From: Salmo trutta
Lineage: Eukaryota > Chordata > Actinopteri > Salmoniformes > Salmonidae
Assembly (NCBI RefSeq): GCF_901001165.1
Contig: NC_042957.1
Location: 15,317,312 to 15,381,311 of the forward strand
Reading direction: 5' to 3'
Length of the DNA: 64,000 bases
The notes beneath the pieces are model-generated. The model ran no database searches, was not told the DNA's origin, and saw only the letters and a program-made list of their open reading frames with translations. Below, piece by piece: positions 32,762 to 42,870 of the stretch. Both the position numbers and the translations under genes were made by a program. Within the stretch, counting starts at the first letter, position 1; each line of letters starts with the position of its first letter.

Positions 32762-32800
32762 ATTAGCCAATTTCTTGGGCTACAATACCTATTTTGCCAA

Positions 32801-33775
32801 TTGGCCTGGACCCTTTTACTGCCTACACGGAGCCCTGCCGATCCATTACGACTGGTCTGCCAACGTAACCGTCCGAGGGGGCTACAACAGACTCTTCTGT
32901 TGCGACGTCCACCTAAGGCCCATCTGCTAGCCTGCTATCCTGCTAGCTCTCTGAATCACCGTGTCTCCAGCTCGCCTAGCTACTCACTGGACCCTATGAT
33001 CACTCGGCTACGCATGCCTCTCCCTAATGTCAATATGCCTTGTCCATTGCTGTTTTGGTTTGTGATTATTGTCTTATTTCACTGTAGAGCCACCAGCCCT
33101 GCTCAATATGCCTTAGCTAGCCCTTTTGTTCCACCTCCCACAAATGCGGCAACCTCACCTGGTTTAAATGATGTCTCTAGAGACAAAGCCTCTCTCATCG
33201 TCACTCAATGCCTAGGTTTACCTCCACTGTATTCACATCCTACCATGCCCTTGTGTGTACATTATGCCTTGAATTTATTCTTCCGTGCCCAGAAACCTGC
33301 TCCTTTTACTCTCTGTTCCGAATGCATTAGACGACCAGTTCTTATAGCCTTTAGCCGTACCCTTATCATACTCCTCCTCTATTCTTCTGGTCATGTAGAG
33401 GTTAATCCCGGCCCTGCAGCGCCTAGCTCCACTCCCGTTCCCCAGGCGCTCTCATTTGTTGACTTCTGTAACCGTAAAAGCCTTGGTTTCATGCATGTTA
33501 ACATTAGAAGCCTCCTCCCTAAGTTTATTTTATTCACTGATTTAGCACACTCTGCCAACCCGGATGTCCTAGCCGTGTCTGAATCCTGGCTTAGGAAGTC
33601 CACCAAAAATCCAGAAATTTCCATCCCTAACTATAGCATTTTCCAACAAGATAGACCTGCCAAAGGGGGTGGAGTTGCAATCTACTGCAGAGATAGCCTG
33701 CAGAGCTCTGTCATACTATCCAGGTCTGTGCCCAAACAATTCGAGCTTCTTCTTTTAAAAATCCATATGAATTGA
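32801..33775 (+). CDS. LINE B N-terminal region, 2A-like motif and start of APE endonuclease (324 codons)
   Basis: An open frame of 324 codons. Residues 1-196 form a Ser/Pro/Leu-rich N-terminal region with a hydrophobic patch (LLFWFVIIVLFHC). At about residues 197-205 it reads GHVEVNPGP, a 2A-type motif with His in place of the usual Asp. The endonuclease starts right after it with LGFMHVNIRSLLPKF (catalytic Asn in NIRS), then VSESWL (catalytic Glu) and GGGVAIYCRD. The stop at 33773 lies before the GDLNWD motif, which follows within about 50 bases in another frame. A 2A motif in this place would release the N-terminal part from the endonuclease-RT protein during translation. Confidence 0.7.
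   Translation: MAWTLLLPTRSPADPLRLVCQRNRPRGLQQTLLLRRPPKAHLLACYPASSLNHRVSSSPSYSLDPMITRLRMPLPNVNMPCPLLFWFVIIVLFHCRATSPAQYALASPFVPPPTNAATSPGLNDVSRDKASLIVTQCLGLPPLYSHPTMPLCVHYALNLFFRAQKPAPFTLCSECIRRPVLIAFSRTLIILLLYSSGHVEVNPGPAAPSSTPVPQALSFVDFCNRKSLGFMHVNIRSLLPKFILFTDLAHSANPDVLAVSESWLRKSTKNPEISIPNYSIFQQDRPAKGGGVAIYCRDSLQSSVILSRSVPKQFELLLLKIHMN
33389..33415 (+). other. 2A-like motif, degenerate (GHVEVNPGP)
   Basis: Encodes GHVEVNPGP. The consensus is D-(V/I)-E-x-N-P-G-P, so the key Asp is changed to His (GAT to CAT). The two motifs on the minus-strand copy keep the Asp. Confidence 0.85.
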
Positions 33776-36157
33776 TTGCCCCCCCATCTATCTTCAGAGC
33801 CCGTACTGTTAGGTGACCTAAACTGGGACATGCTTAACCTAAACTGGGACATGCCATCCTACAATCTCACACACATTATCAATGAACCTACCAGGTACAA
33901 CCCCAAATCCATAAACTCGGGCACCCTCATAGATAGCAACCTGAGCAAACTGCCCTCTAAATAAACCTCTGCTGTCTTCAACCAGGATCTCAGCGATCAC
34001 TGCCTCATTGCCTGCTTCCGTAATGGGTCTGCGGTCAAACAACCACCCCTCATCATTGTCAAACGCTTCCTAAAACACTTCAGAGAGCAGGCCTTTCTAA
34101 TAAACCTGGCCCGGGAATCCTGGAAGGATATTGACCTCATTCCGTCAGTCAAGGATGCCTGGTTGTTCTTTAAAAGTGCTTTCCTCACCATCTTATATAA
34201 GCATGCCCCATTCAATATTTTTTAAACCAGGAACAGATACAGCCCTTGGTTCCCTCCAGACCTGACTGCCCTTGACCAGCACAAAAACATCCTGTGGCGT
34301 ACTATATTAGCATTGAATAGCCCCCGCGATATGCAACTTTTCAGGTATGTTAGGAACCAATATACACTGGCAGTTAGGAAAGCAAAGGCTAGCTTTTTCA
34401 AACAGAAATGTGCATCCTGTAGCACAAACTCCAAAAAGTTCTGGGACACTGTAAAGTCCATGGAGATTAAGAGCACCTCCTCCCAGTTGCCCACTGCACT
34501 GAGGCTAGGAAACACTGTCACCACCGATAATTCCACGATAATTGAAAATTTCAATAAGCATTTTTCTATGCTTTCCACCTGGCTACCCCTACCCCCCCCC
34601 TCGCTTCTCCTTCACCCAAATCCAGATAGCTGATGTTCTGAAAGAGCTGCAAAATCTGGACCCCTTCAAATCAGCTGGGCTAGACAATCTGGTACCTCTT
34701 TTTCTGAAATTATCCACGGCAATTGTTGCAACCCCTATTACTAGCCTGTTCAACCTCTTTTTTGTATCGTCTGAGATCCCCAAAGATTGGAAAGCTGCCG
34801 CGGTCAACCCCCTCTTCTAAGGGGGAGACACTCTAGACCCAAACTGCTACAGACCTATATCTATCCTACCCTGCCTTTCTAAGGTCTTCGAAAGCCAAGT
34901 TATCAAAAATATCTCAGACCATTTTGAATCCCACCGTACCTTCTCCGCTATGCAATCTGGTTTCAGAGCTGGTCATGGGTGCACCTCAGCCACGCTCAAG
35001 GTCCTAAACTATATCATAACCGCCATCGATAAAAGACAATACTGTGCAGCCGTATTCATCGACCTGGCCAAGGCTTTCAACTCTGTCAATCACCACATTC
35101 TTATCGGCAGACTCAATAGCCTTGGTTTCTCAAATGACTGCTTTGCCTGGTTCACCAACTACTTCTCAGACAGAGTTCAATGTGTCAAATCGGATGGCCT
35201 GTTATCCGGACCTCTGGCAGTCTCTATGGGGTGCCACAGGGTTCAATTCTCGGGCCAACTCTTTTCTCTGTATACATCAATGATGTCGCTCTTGCTGCTG
35301 GTGATTCTCTGATCCACCTCTACGCAGACGACACCATTCTGTATACTTCTGGCCCTTCTGTGGACACTGTGTTATCCTCCAGACGAGCTTCAATGCCATA
35401 CAACTCTCCTTCTGTGGCCTCCAACTGCTCTTAAATACAAGTAAAACTAAATGCATGCTCTTCAATCGATCGCTGCCCGCACTTGTCCGCCGGTCCGGCA
35501 TCATTACTCTGGACGGTTCTGACTTGTGTGGACAACTACAAATACCTAGGTGTCTGGTTAGACTGTAAACTCTCCTTCCAGACTCACATTAAGCATCTCC
35601 AATCCAAAATTGTATGTAGAATCGGCTTCCTATTTCGCAACAAAGCATCCTTCACTCATGCTGCCAAACATACCCTCGTAAAACTGACTATCCTACCGAT
35701 CCTTGACTTTGGCGATGTCATTTACAAAATAGCCTCAAACACTCTACTTAACAAATTGGATGCAGTCTATAGCAGTTCCATCCGTTTTGTCACCAAAGCC
35801 CCATATACTACCCACCACTGCGACCTGTATGCTCTCGTTGGCTGGCCCTCGCTTCATATTCGTCGTCAAGCCCACTGGCTCCAAGTCATCTGTAAGTCTT
35901 TGCTAGCTAAAGCCCCGCCTTATCTCAGCTCACTGGTCACCATAGTAGCACCCACCCGTAGCACAAGCTCCAGCAGGTATATTTCACTGGTCACCCCCAA
36001 AGCCAATTCTTCCTTTGGCCGCCTTTCCTTCCAGTTCTCTGATGCCAATGACTGGAACGAATTGCAAAAATCACTGAAGCTGGAGACTCATATCTCCCTC
36101 ACTAACTTTAAGCATCAGCTCTCAGAGCAGCTTACAGATCATTGCATCTGTACATAG
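33776..36157 (+). pseudogene. LINE B endonuclease end, RT and C-terminal region, frame-broken
   Basis: Pieces in order: LLGDLNWDML (catalytic Asp, with a small internal duplication of LNWDM), then DLSDHCLIAC (SDH motif), YSPWFPPDL, KFWDTVKSMEIK, and DPFKSAGLDNLVPLF. A stop follows at AVNPLF. Then come YRPISILPCLSKVFE, QSGFRAGHGC, AAVFIDLAKAFNSVNH (first catalytic Asp of RT), GVPQGSILGPTLFSVY, and HLYADDTILY (second and third Asp). The C-terminal part (35483-36157) reads YKYLGVWLDCKLSFQTH to NFKHQLSEQLTDHCICT. Active-site residues survive, but at least five frame breaks prevent one product. Confidence 0.85.
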
Positions 36158-36776
36158 CCCATCTATAATTTAGCTCAAACAACTACCACTTCCCCTACTG
36201 TATTTATTTATTTATTTATTTTGCTCCTTTGCACCCCATTATTTATTTTCTACTTTGCACTTTCTTCCACTACAAATCTACCATTCCAGTGTTTTACTTG
36301 CTATATTGTATTTACTTTGCAACCATGGCCTTTTTTGCCTTTACCTCCCTTATCTCACCTCATTTGCTCACATTGTATATAGACTTATTTTTCTACTGTA
36401 TTATTGACTGTATGTTTGTTTTACTCCATGTGTAACTTATCTTGACCAGGTCGAAATTGTAAATGAAAACTTGTTCTCAACTTGCCTACCTGGTTAAATA
36501 AAGGTGAAATAAATAAATTGCTAAATTGTAATTACCTCGCCACCATGGCCTATTTATTTCCTTTCCTCCCTAATCTTACCTCATTTGCACACACTGTATA
36601 TAGACTTTTCTATTGTGTTATTGACTGTACGTTTGTTTATTCCATGTGTAACTCTGTGTTGTTGTTTGTTTCACACTGCTTTGCTTTATCTTGGCCAGGT
36701 CCCAGTTATAAATGAGAACTTGTTCTCAACTGGCCTACCTGGTTAAATAAAGGTGAAATAAAATAAAACATTTTAA
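36158..36776 (+). repeat. Two tandem LINE B 3' UTR ends
   Basis: The first UTR ends at about 36510 in TACCTGGTTAAATAAAGGTG with AAATAAAT repeats. A second, diverged copy of the same UTR starts at about 36520 (compare TTGCAACCATGGCC with CGCCACCATGGCC) and ends with the same tail plus a poly-A stretch at 36776. This is either a tandem tail duplication or a 5'-truncated LINE B sitting next to a later insertion. Confidence 0.75.
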
Positions 36777-36779
36777 AAA

Positions 36780-37610
36780 ATGACTCCGTGGCCATGCGCT
36801 CTTCAAAGTCAATCATTAAGTTTGCAGACGACACTACAGTGATAGGCTTGATTACCAACAACGACGAGACGGCCTACAGGGAGGAGGTGAGGGCCCTCAG
36901 AGTCTAGTGTCAGGAAAATAACCTCTCACTCAACACCAACAAAAAAAGGAGATGATCGTGGACTTCAGGAAACAGTAGAGGGAGCACCCTCCCATCCACA
37001 TCGACAGGACAGTAGTGGTGAAGGTGGATATTTTTAAGTTCCTCGGCGTACACATCATGGACAAACTGAAATAGTCCACCCACACATACAGCGTGGTGAA
37101 GAAGGCACAACAGTGCCTCTTCAACCTCAAGAGGCTGAAGAAATTTGGCTTGTCACCTAAAACGCTCACAAACGTTTACAGATGCACAATCGAGAGCGTC
37201 CACACAGGCTGTATCACCGCCTGGTATGGCAACTGCACTGCCCTCAACTTCAAGGCTCTCCAGAGGGTAGTGCGGTCTGCGCAACGAATCACCGGGGGAA
37301 AACTACCTGTCTTCCAGGACACCTACAGCACCCGATGTCACAGGAAGGCCAAAAAGATCATGAAGGTCAATAACCACCCTAGCCAATGCCTGTTCACCCC
37401 GCTATCATCCAGAAGGCGAGGTCAGTACAGATGCATCAAAGCTGGGACCGAGAGACTGAAAAACAGCTTCTATCTCAAGGCCATCAGACAGTTAAACAGC
37501 CATCACTAATACAGAGAGTCTACTGCCAACATAGAGACTCAAATCTCTGGCCACTTTAATAAATGGACTTAATAAAGGTTTCACCTACATTACTCATCTC
37601 ATATATTTAA
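36780..37610 (+). pseudogene. LINE A, RT end and C-terminal region
   Basis: LINE A resumes with SVAMRSSKSIIKFADDTTVIGL, holding the FADD catalytic box, then NNDETAYREEVRAL. A TAG stop (36905) and a frameshift near 36940 follow. The frame at 37093-37509 reads MVKKAQQCLFNLKRLKKFGL, CTIESVHTGCITAWYGNCTA and AQRITGGKLPVFQDTYSTRC, and ends in FYLKAIRQLNSHH, the normal C terminus of this LINE. The start of the 3' UTR continues to 37610, where LINE B in the minus orientation is inserted. Confidence 0.85.
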
Positions 37611-37773
37611 ATAAATAAATATTTATTTATTTATTTATTTATTTATTTCACCTTTATTTAACCAGGTAGGTAAGTTGAGAACAAGTTCTCATTTACAATT
37701 GCGCCCTGGCCAAGATAAAGTTCGACACATACAACAACACAGAGTTACACATGGAGTAAAACAAACATGCAGT

Positions 37774-38576
37774 GTGGTGGCTAATTTCTGCATTACCAAA
37801 TGAGGAGAGTTACAAACACACCAGTCCGAGTTAACTACATCTTTAATACTTAAGATACTTTTGCAAAAGCCTCCTTGACCTTCAATAATGCACTCTCTCG
37901 AATGAACCAGGAAGGTGATTACACAATGGCTACAGAGATATTTTATAGCAAAGATACACCCCCTTCAACGTACATTGACAAACCACAGACCTTAGTAACA
38001 GTTCACAAAGGTTAAGTTTTGTATGACAGATATCCATAAAACGCAGCAGGCAGTAATGGCTATGTCAACAGGGTTCATTGTATAGCCCAGTATCTGGTCC
38101 CCCTAGAACCATCCCTCCCTGGTACGGTATAGAACAAAACCATTAGCTCATGTCCTCTGGAATGCTTTTTAGGCGTTCTTATCAAAATACACCATAAATC
38201 TCCTTTCTCAGTGCTATCTCATAGTGGCCCATCCTCAGTAAAACACCTCTTGTTCCCACTCCTGGACAAGCTCACTGAGAGGGGAGTGACCTGCGCACAG
38301 ACATTGTGGAGACAAGTCATTGGTTCCCCATTAATCATACCATCCCTTCACATGGTTTAAGAATAGGTAAAGACACATTCCCATGAAGACAAGTCTGACC
38401 TCTACCCTCTCTGGGCCCCAAGTGACTGAGCCCCAGCTAAGGGAAATGTGCAACTGAAACATACCAGAGTCCAAAGAACACTTTCTAATGACAAATATCT
38501 CACATAAGCATATTATACTAATAAAACATCTTAATCATCTATGTTACCCAACTAATTTTGATTCATCCACCACAAC
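37774..38576. mobile_element. 803-bp insertion in the LINE B 3' UTR
   Basis: It is bounded by AGT (37771-37773 and 38577-38579), a single AGT in the equivalent uninterrupted UTR of the plus copy. The ends GTGGTGG and CCACCAC are inverted repeats. Read on the minus strand it has TG...CA-type ends and TATTAAAGATG near one end, so it could be a solo LTR or a short-TIR DNA element. No coding potential. Confidence 0.65.
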
Positions 38577-39147
38577 AGTCAATAATACAGTAGAAAATAA
38601 GTCTATATACAATGTGAGCAAATGAGGTGAGATAAGGGAGGTAAAGGAAAAAAAGGCCATGGTGGCAAAGGTAAATACAATATGGCAAGTAAAACACTGG
38701 AATGGTAGATTTGCAGTGGAAGAAAGTGCAAAGTAGAAAAATAAATAATGGGGTGCAAAGGAGCAAAATAAATAAATACAGTAGGGGAAGAGGTAGTTGT
38801 ATGGGCTAAATAATAGATGGGCTATGTACAGGTGCAGTGATTTGTGAGCTGCTCTGACAGCTGGTGCTTAAAGCTGGTGAGAGAGATAAGTGTTTCCAGT
38901 TTCAGAGATTTTTGTAGTTCATTCCAGTCACTGGCAACAGAGAACTGGAAGGAGAGACGGCCAAAGGAAGAATTGGCTTTGGGGGTGATCAGAGAGATAT
39001 ACCTGCTGGGGCGCGTGCTACAGGTGGGTGCTACTATGGTGACCAGTGAGCGGAGATAAGGGGGGTCTTTACCTAGCAGGGTCTTGTAGATGACCTGGAG
39101 CCAGTGGGTTTGGCGACGAGTATGAAGCGAGGGCAGCCAACGAGAGC

Positions 39148-39528
39148 CTACAGGTAACAGTGGTGGGTAGTATATTGGGCTTTGGTGACAAAACGGATGG
39201 CACTGTGATAGACTGCATCCAGTTTATTGAGTAGGGTATTGGAGGCTATTTTGTAAATGACATCGCCGAAGTCGAGGATCGGTAGGATGGTCAATTTTAC
39301 GAGGGCATGTTTGGCAGCATGAGTGAAGGATGCTTTGTTGCGAAATAGGAAGCCAATTCTAGATTTAACTTTAAATTGGAGATGTTCGACGTGAGTCTGG
39401 AAGGAGAGCTTACAGTCTAACCAGACACCTAGATATTTGTAGTTGTCCACATATTCTAAGTCAGAACCGTCCAGAGTAGTGATGCTGGACGGGCGGGCAG
39501 GTGCAGGCAGCGATCTGTTGAAGAGCAT
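39148..39528 (-). pseudogene. LINE B C-terminal region (minus copy)
   Basis: 126 codons: YVDNYKYLGVWLDCKLSFQT to KLDAVYHSAIRFVTKAQYTT, colinear with 35525-35830 of the plus copy. It is cut off from the RT by the piggyBac-like element and ends with a stop where the plus copy continues to LVGWPSLH. Confidence 0.8.
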
Positions 39529-39552
39529 GCATTTACTTTTACTTGTATTTAA

Positions 39553-40995
39553 CCTCTCTGGGCCAGTGGGACGCTACCTACTCAACAGCCAGTGGAATCC
39601 CGTGGCTCGATATTCAAATACCTTAGAAATGCTATTACTTCAATTTCTCAAACATATTACTATTTTACACCATTTTAAAGACAAGACTCTCGTTAATCTA
39701 ACCACACTGTCCGATTTCAAAAAGGCTTTACAACGAAAGCAAAACATTAGATTATGTCAGCAGAGTACCCAGCCAGAAATAATCAGACACCCATTTTTCA
39801 AGCTAGCATATAATGTCACATAAACCCAAACCACAGCTAAATGCAGCACTAACCTTTGATGATCTTCATCAGATGACAATCCTAGGACATTATGTTATAC
39901 AATACATGCATGTTTTGTTCAATCAAGTTCATATTTATATAAAAAAACATATTTTTACATTAGCATGTGACTAGCATGCGACTAGCATTCCCACCGAACA
40001 CTTCCGGTGAATTTACTAAATTACTCACGATAAACGTTCACAAAAAACATAACAATTATTTAAAGAATTTTAGATACAGAACTCCTTTATGCACTCGCTA
40101 TGTCTGATTTTAAAATAGCTTTTCGGTGAAAGCACATTTTGCAATATTCTGAGTAGATAGCCCGGCCATCACAGGCTAGCTATTTTGACACCCACCAAGT
40201 GTGGTACTCACCAAACTCCGATTTACTATTAGAAAAGTTTGATTACCTTTGCTGTTCTTTGTCAGAATGCACTCCCAGGACTTCTACTTCAATAACAAAT
40301 GTTGGTTTGGTTCCAAATAATCCATAGTTATATCCAAATAGCGGCATTTTGTTTGTGCGTTCAAGACACTATCCGAAGGGTAAAGAAGGGTGACGCGCCC
40401 GACGCGTTTCGTGACCAAAAAATTCAAAATATTTCATTACCGTACTTCGAAGCATGTCAAACGCTGTTTAAAATCAAATTTTATGCAATTTTTCTCGTAA
40501 AAAAGCGATAATATTCCGACTGGGAGTCGTTGTTTTCGTTCAAAGAGAGAGAAAGTAAACATGGTGTCGGCTCGTACACGCGCCTCCAGTCTCATTGTCC
40601 TCAGATCGACCATTATCCAAATGCGCTAATGTTTTTCAGCCAGGGCCTGCAAAGCCACCATTCATCGTTCTGGCGCCTTGTGAGAGCCTATGGGAGCGTT
40701 AGAAAATGTCACGTTATGCCAGAGATCCCCTGTTTTGGTTAGAGATGATCAAGAAGGCCAATAAATAGTCAGAGAGAGCGCTTCCTGTTTGGAATCTTCT
40801 CAGGTTTTGGCCTGCCAAATGAGTTCTGTTATACTCACAGACACCATTCAAACAGTTTTAGAAACTTTAGGGTGTTTTCTATCCAAATCAAACAATTATA
40901 TGCATATTCTAGTTACTGGGCAGGAGTAGTAACCAGATTAAATCGGGTACGTTTTTTATCCGGCCGTGCAAATACTGCCCCCTATCCCCAACAGG
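39553..40995 (+). mobile_element. piggyBac-like non-autonomous element, TTAA target
   Basis: 1443 bp, from CCTCTCTGGGCCAGTGGGAC to CCCCCTATCCCCAACAGG, flanked by TTAA (39549-39552 and 40996-40999). The same LINE B position in the plus copy (about 35431-35441, CTCTTAAATACAAG) has a single TTAA. That shows the empty site and confirms the target duplication. It is similar along its length to the inner copy at 18959. A 126-codon frame crosses the left junction and is not a gene. No transposase is encoded. Confidence 0.92.
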
Positions 40996-42688
40996 TTAAG
41001 AGCAGTTGGAGGCCACGGAAGGAGAGTTGTATGGCATTGCAGCTCGTCTGGAGGGTAGTTAACACAGTGTCCAAAGCAGGGCCAGAAGTATACAGAATGG
41101 TGTCGTCTGCGTAGAGGTGGATCAGAGACTCACCAGCAGCAAGAGCGACATCATTGATGTATACAGAGAAAAGAGTTGGCCCAAGAATTGAACCCTGTGG
41201 CACCCCCATAGAGAATACCAGAGGTCCGGACAACAGGCCATCCGATTTGACACATTGAACTCTATCAGAAATGTAGTTGGTGAACCAGGCGAGGCAATCA
41301 TTTGTGAAACCAAGGCTATTGAGTCTGCCGATGAGAATGTGGTGATTGACAGAGTCGAAAGCCATGGCCAGGTCAATGAATACTGCAGCACAGTATTGTT
41401 TCTTATCGATGGCGGTTACGATATCGTTTAGGACCTTGAGCATGGCTGAGTTGCACCCATGACCAACTCTGAAACCAGATTGCATAGCGGAGAAGGTGCG
41501 GTGGGATTCAAAATGGTTGATAATCTGTTTGTTGACTTGGCTTTCGAAGACCTTAGAAAGGCAGGGTAGGATAGATATAGGTCTGTAGCAGTTTGGGTCA
41601 AGAGTGTCCCCTCCTTTGTAGAGGGGGATGACAGCAGCTGCTTTCTAATCTTTTAGAATCTCAGATGACACGAAAGAGAGGTTGAACAGGCTAGTAATAG
41701 GGGTTGCAAAAATTTCAGCAGATAATTTTAGAAAGGGTCCAGATTGTCTAGCCCGGATGATTTGTAGGGGTCCAGATTTTGCAGCTCTTTCAGAACATCA
41801 GCTGACTGGATTTGGGAGAAGGAGAAGCGGGGAAGGCTTGGGTGAGTAGCTGTGGGGGATGCCGTTCTGTTGACCGCAGTAGGGGTAGCCAGGTGGAAAG
41901 CATTGCCAGCCGTAGAAAAATGCTTATTGAAATTCTCAATTAGTGGATTTATCGGAGGTGACAGAGTTTCCTATCCTCAGTGCAGTGGGTAGCTGGGAGG
42001 AGGTGTTCTTATTCTCCATGGACTTTACAGTGTCCCAGAACATTTTTGAGTTTGTGTTGCAGGAAGCTAATTTCTGCTTGCAAAAGCTAGCCTTGGCTTT
42101 TCAAACTGGCTGTGTATATTGGTTTTTAACTTCCCTGAAAAGTTGCATATCACGGGGGCTGTTCGATGCTAATGCAGATTGCCACAGGATGTTTTTGTGA
42201 TGGTTAAGGGCAGTCAGGTCTGGAGAGAACCAAGGGCTATATCTGTTCCTGGTTCAAAATGTATTGATTGGGGCATGCTTATTTAAGATGGTGAGGAAGG
42301 CATTTAAAAAAAATAACCAGGCATCCTCTACTGACGGGATGAGGTCAATATCCTTCCAGGATACCTGGGCCAGGTCGATTAGAAAGGCTTGCTCACTGAA
42401 ATATTTCAGGGAGCGTTTGACAGTGATGAGTGGAGATCGTTTTACCGCTGACCCATTACGGATGCAGGCAATGAGGCAGTGATCGCTGAGATCTTGGTTG
42501 AAAACAGCAGAGGTGTATTTAGAGGGCAAGTTGGTTAGGATGATATCTATGAGGGTGCCCGTGTTTACGGCTTTGGGGTGGTACCTGGTAGGTTCATTGA
42601 TAATTTGTGTGAGATTGAGGGCATCAAGCTTAGATTGTAGGATGGCTGGGGTGTTAAGCATGTCCCAGTTTAGGTCACCTAGCAGCAC
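40982..42688 (-). pseudogene. LINE B endonuclease end and RT (minus copy)
   Basis: The 144-codon frame at 42254-42688 reads MLLGDLNWDMLN and DLSDHCLIACIRNG, so both late endonuclease motifs are intact. Broken sequence covers 41500-42250. The 167-codon frame at 40982-41485 has QSGFRVGHGC, AAVFIDLAMAFDSVNHHILI (first RT Asp), GVPQGSILGPTLFSVYINDV and LYADDTILY (catalytic pair). RT residues are conserved and better preserved than in the plus copy. The C-terminal end of the frame runs into the piggyBac-like element at 40999. Confidence 0.85.
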
Positions 42689-42870
42689 AAGCTCTGAAGA
42701 TAGATTGGGTGCAATCAGTTCACATATGGTGTCCAGAGCACAGCTGGGGGCAGAGGGTGGTCCATAGCAGGCGGCAACGGTGAGAGACGTTTTTGGAGAG
42801 ATGGATTTTTATAAGTAGAAGTTCAAATTGTTTGTGTACAGACCTGGATAGTAGGACAGAACTCTGCAGG

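Larger units (their letters stand above)
31890..36776 (+). mobile_element. LINE B, plus-strand copy, near full length
   Basis: It begins at about 31890 (AATCCAAGATGTCGTAGCAG, the same start as the minus copy at 45368) and has a 5' UTR rich in AGCTAGC. A solo LTR (32407-32761) interrupts the 5' UTR. Then follow an ORF with a 2A-like motif, the APE endonuclease, RT, the C-terminal region and a 3' UTR ending in TACCTGGTTAAATAAAGGTG. A second 3' UTR copy lies at 36520-36776. It is inserted into LINE A. ORF2 has several frameshifts and stops. CR1/L2-superfamily type; exact clade not resolved. Confidence 0.85.
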
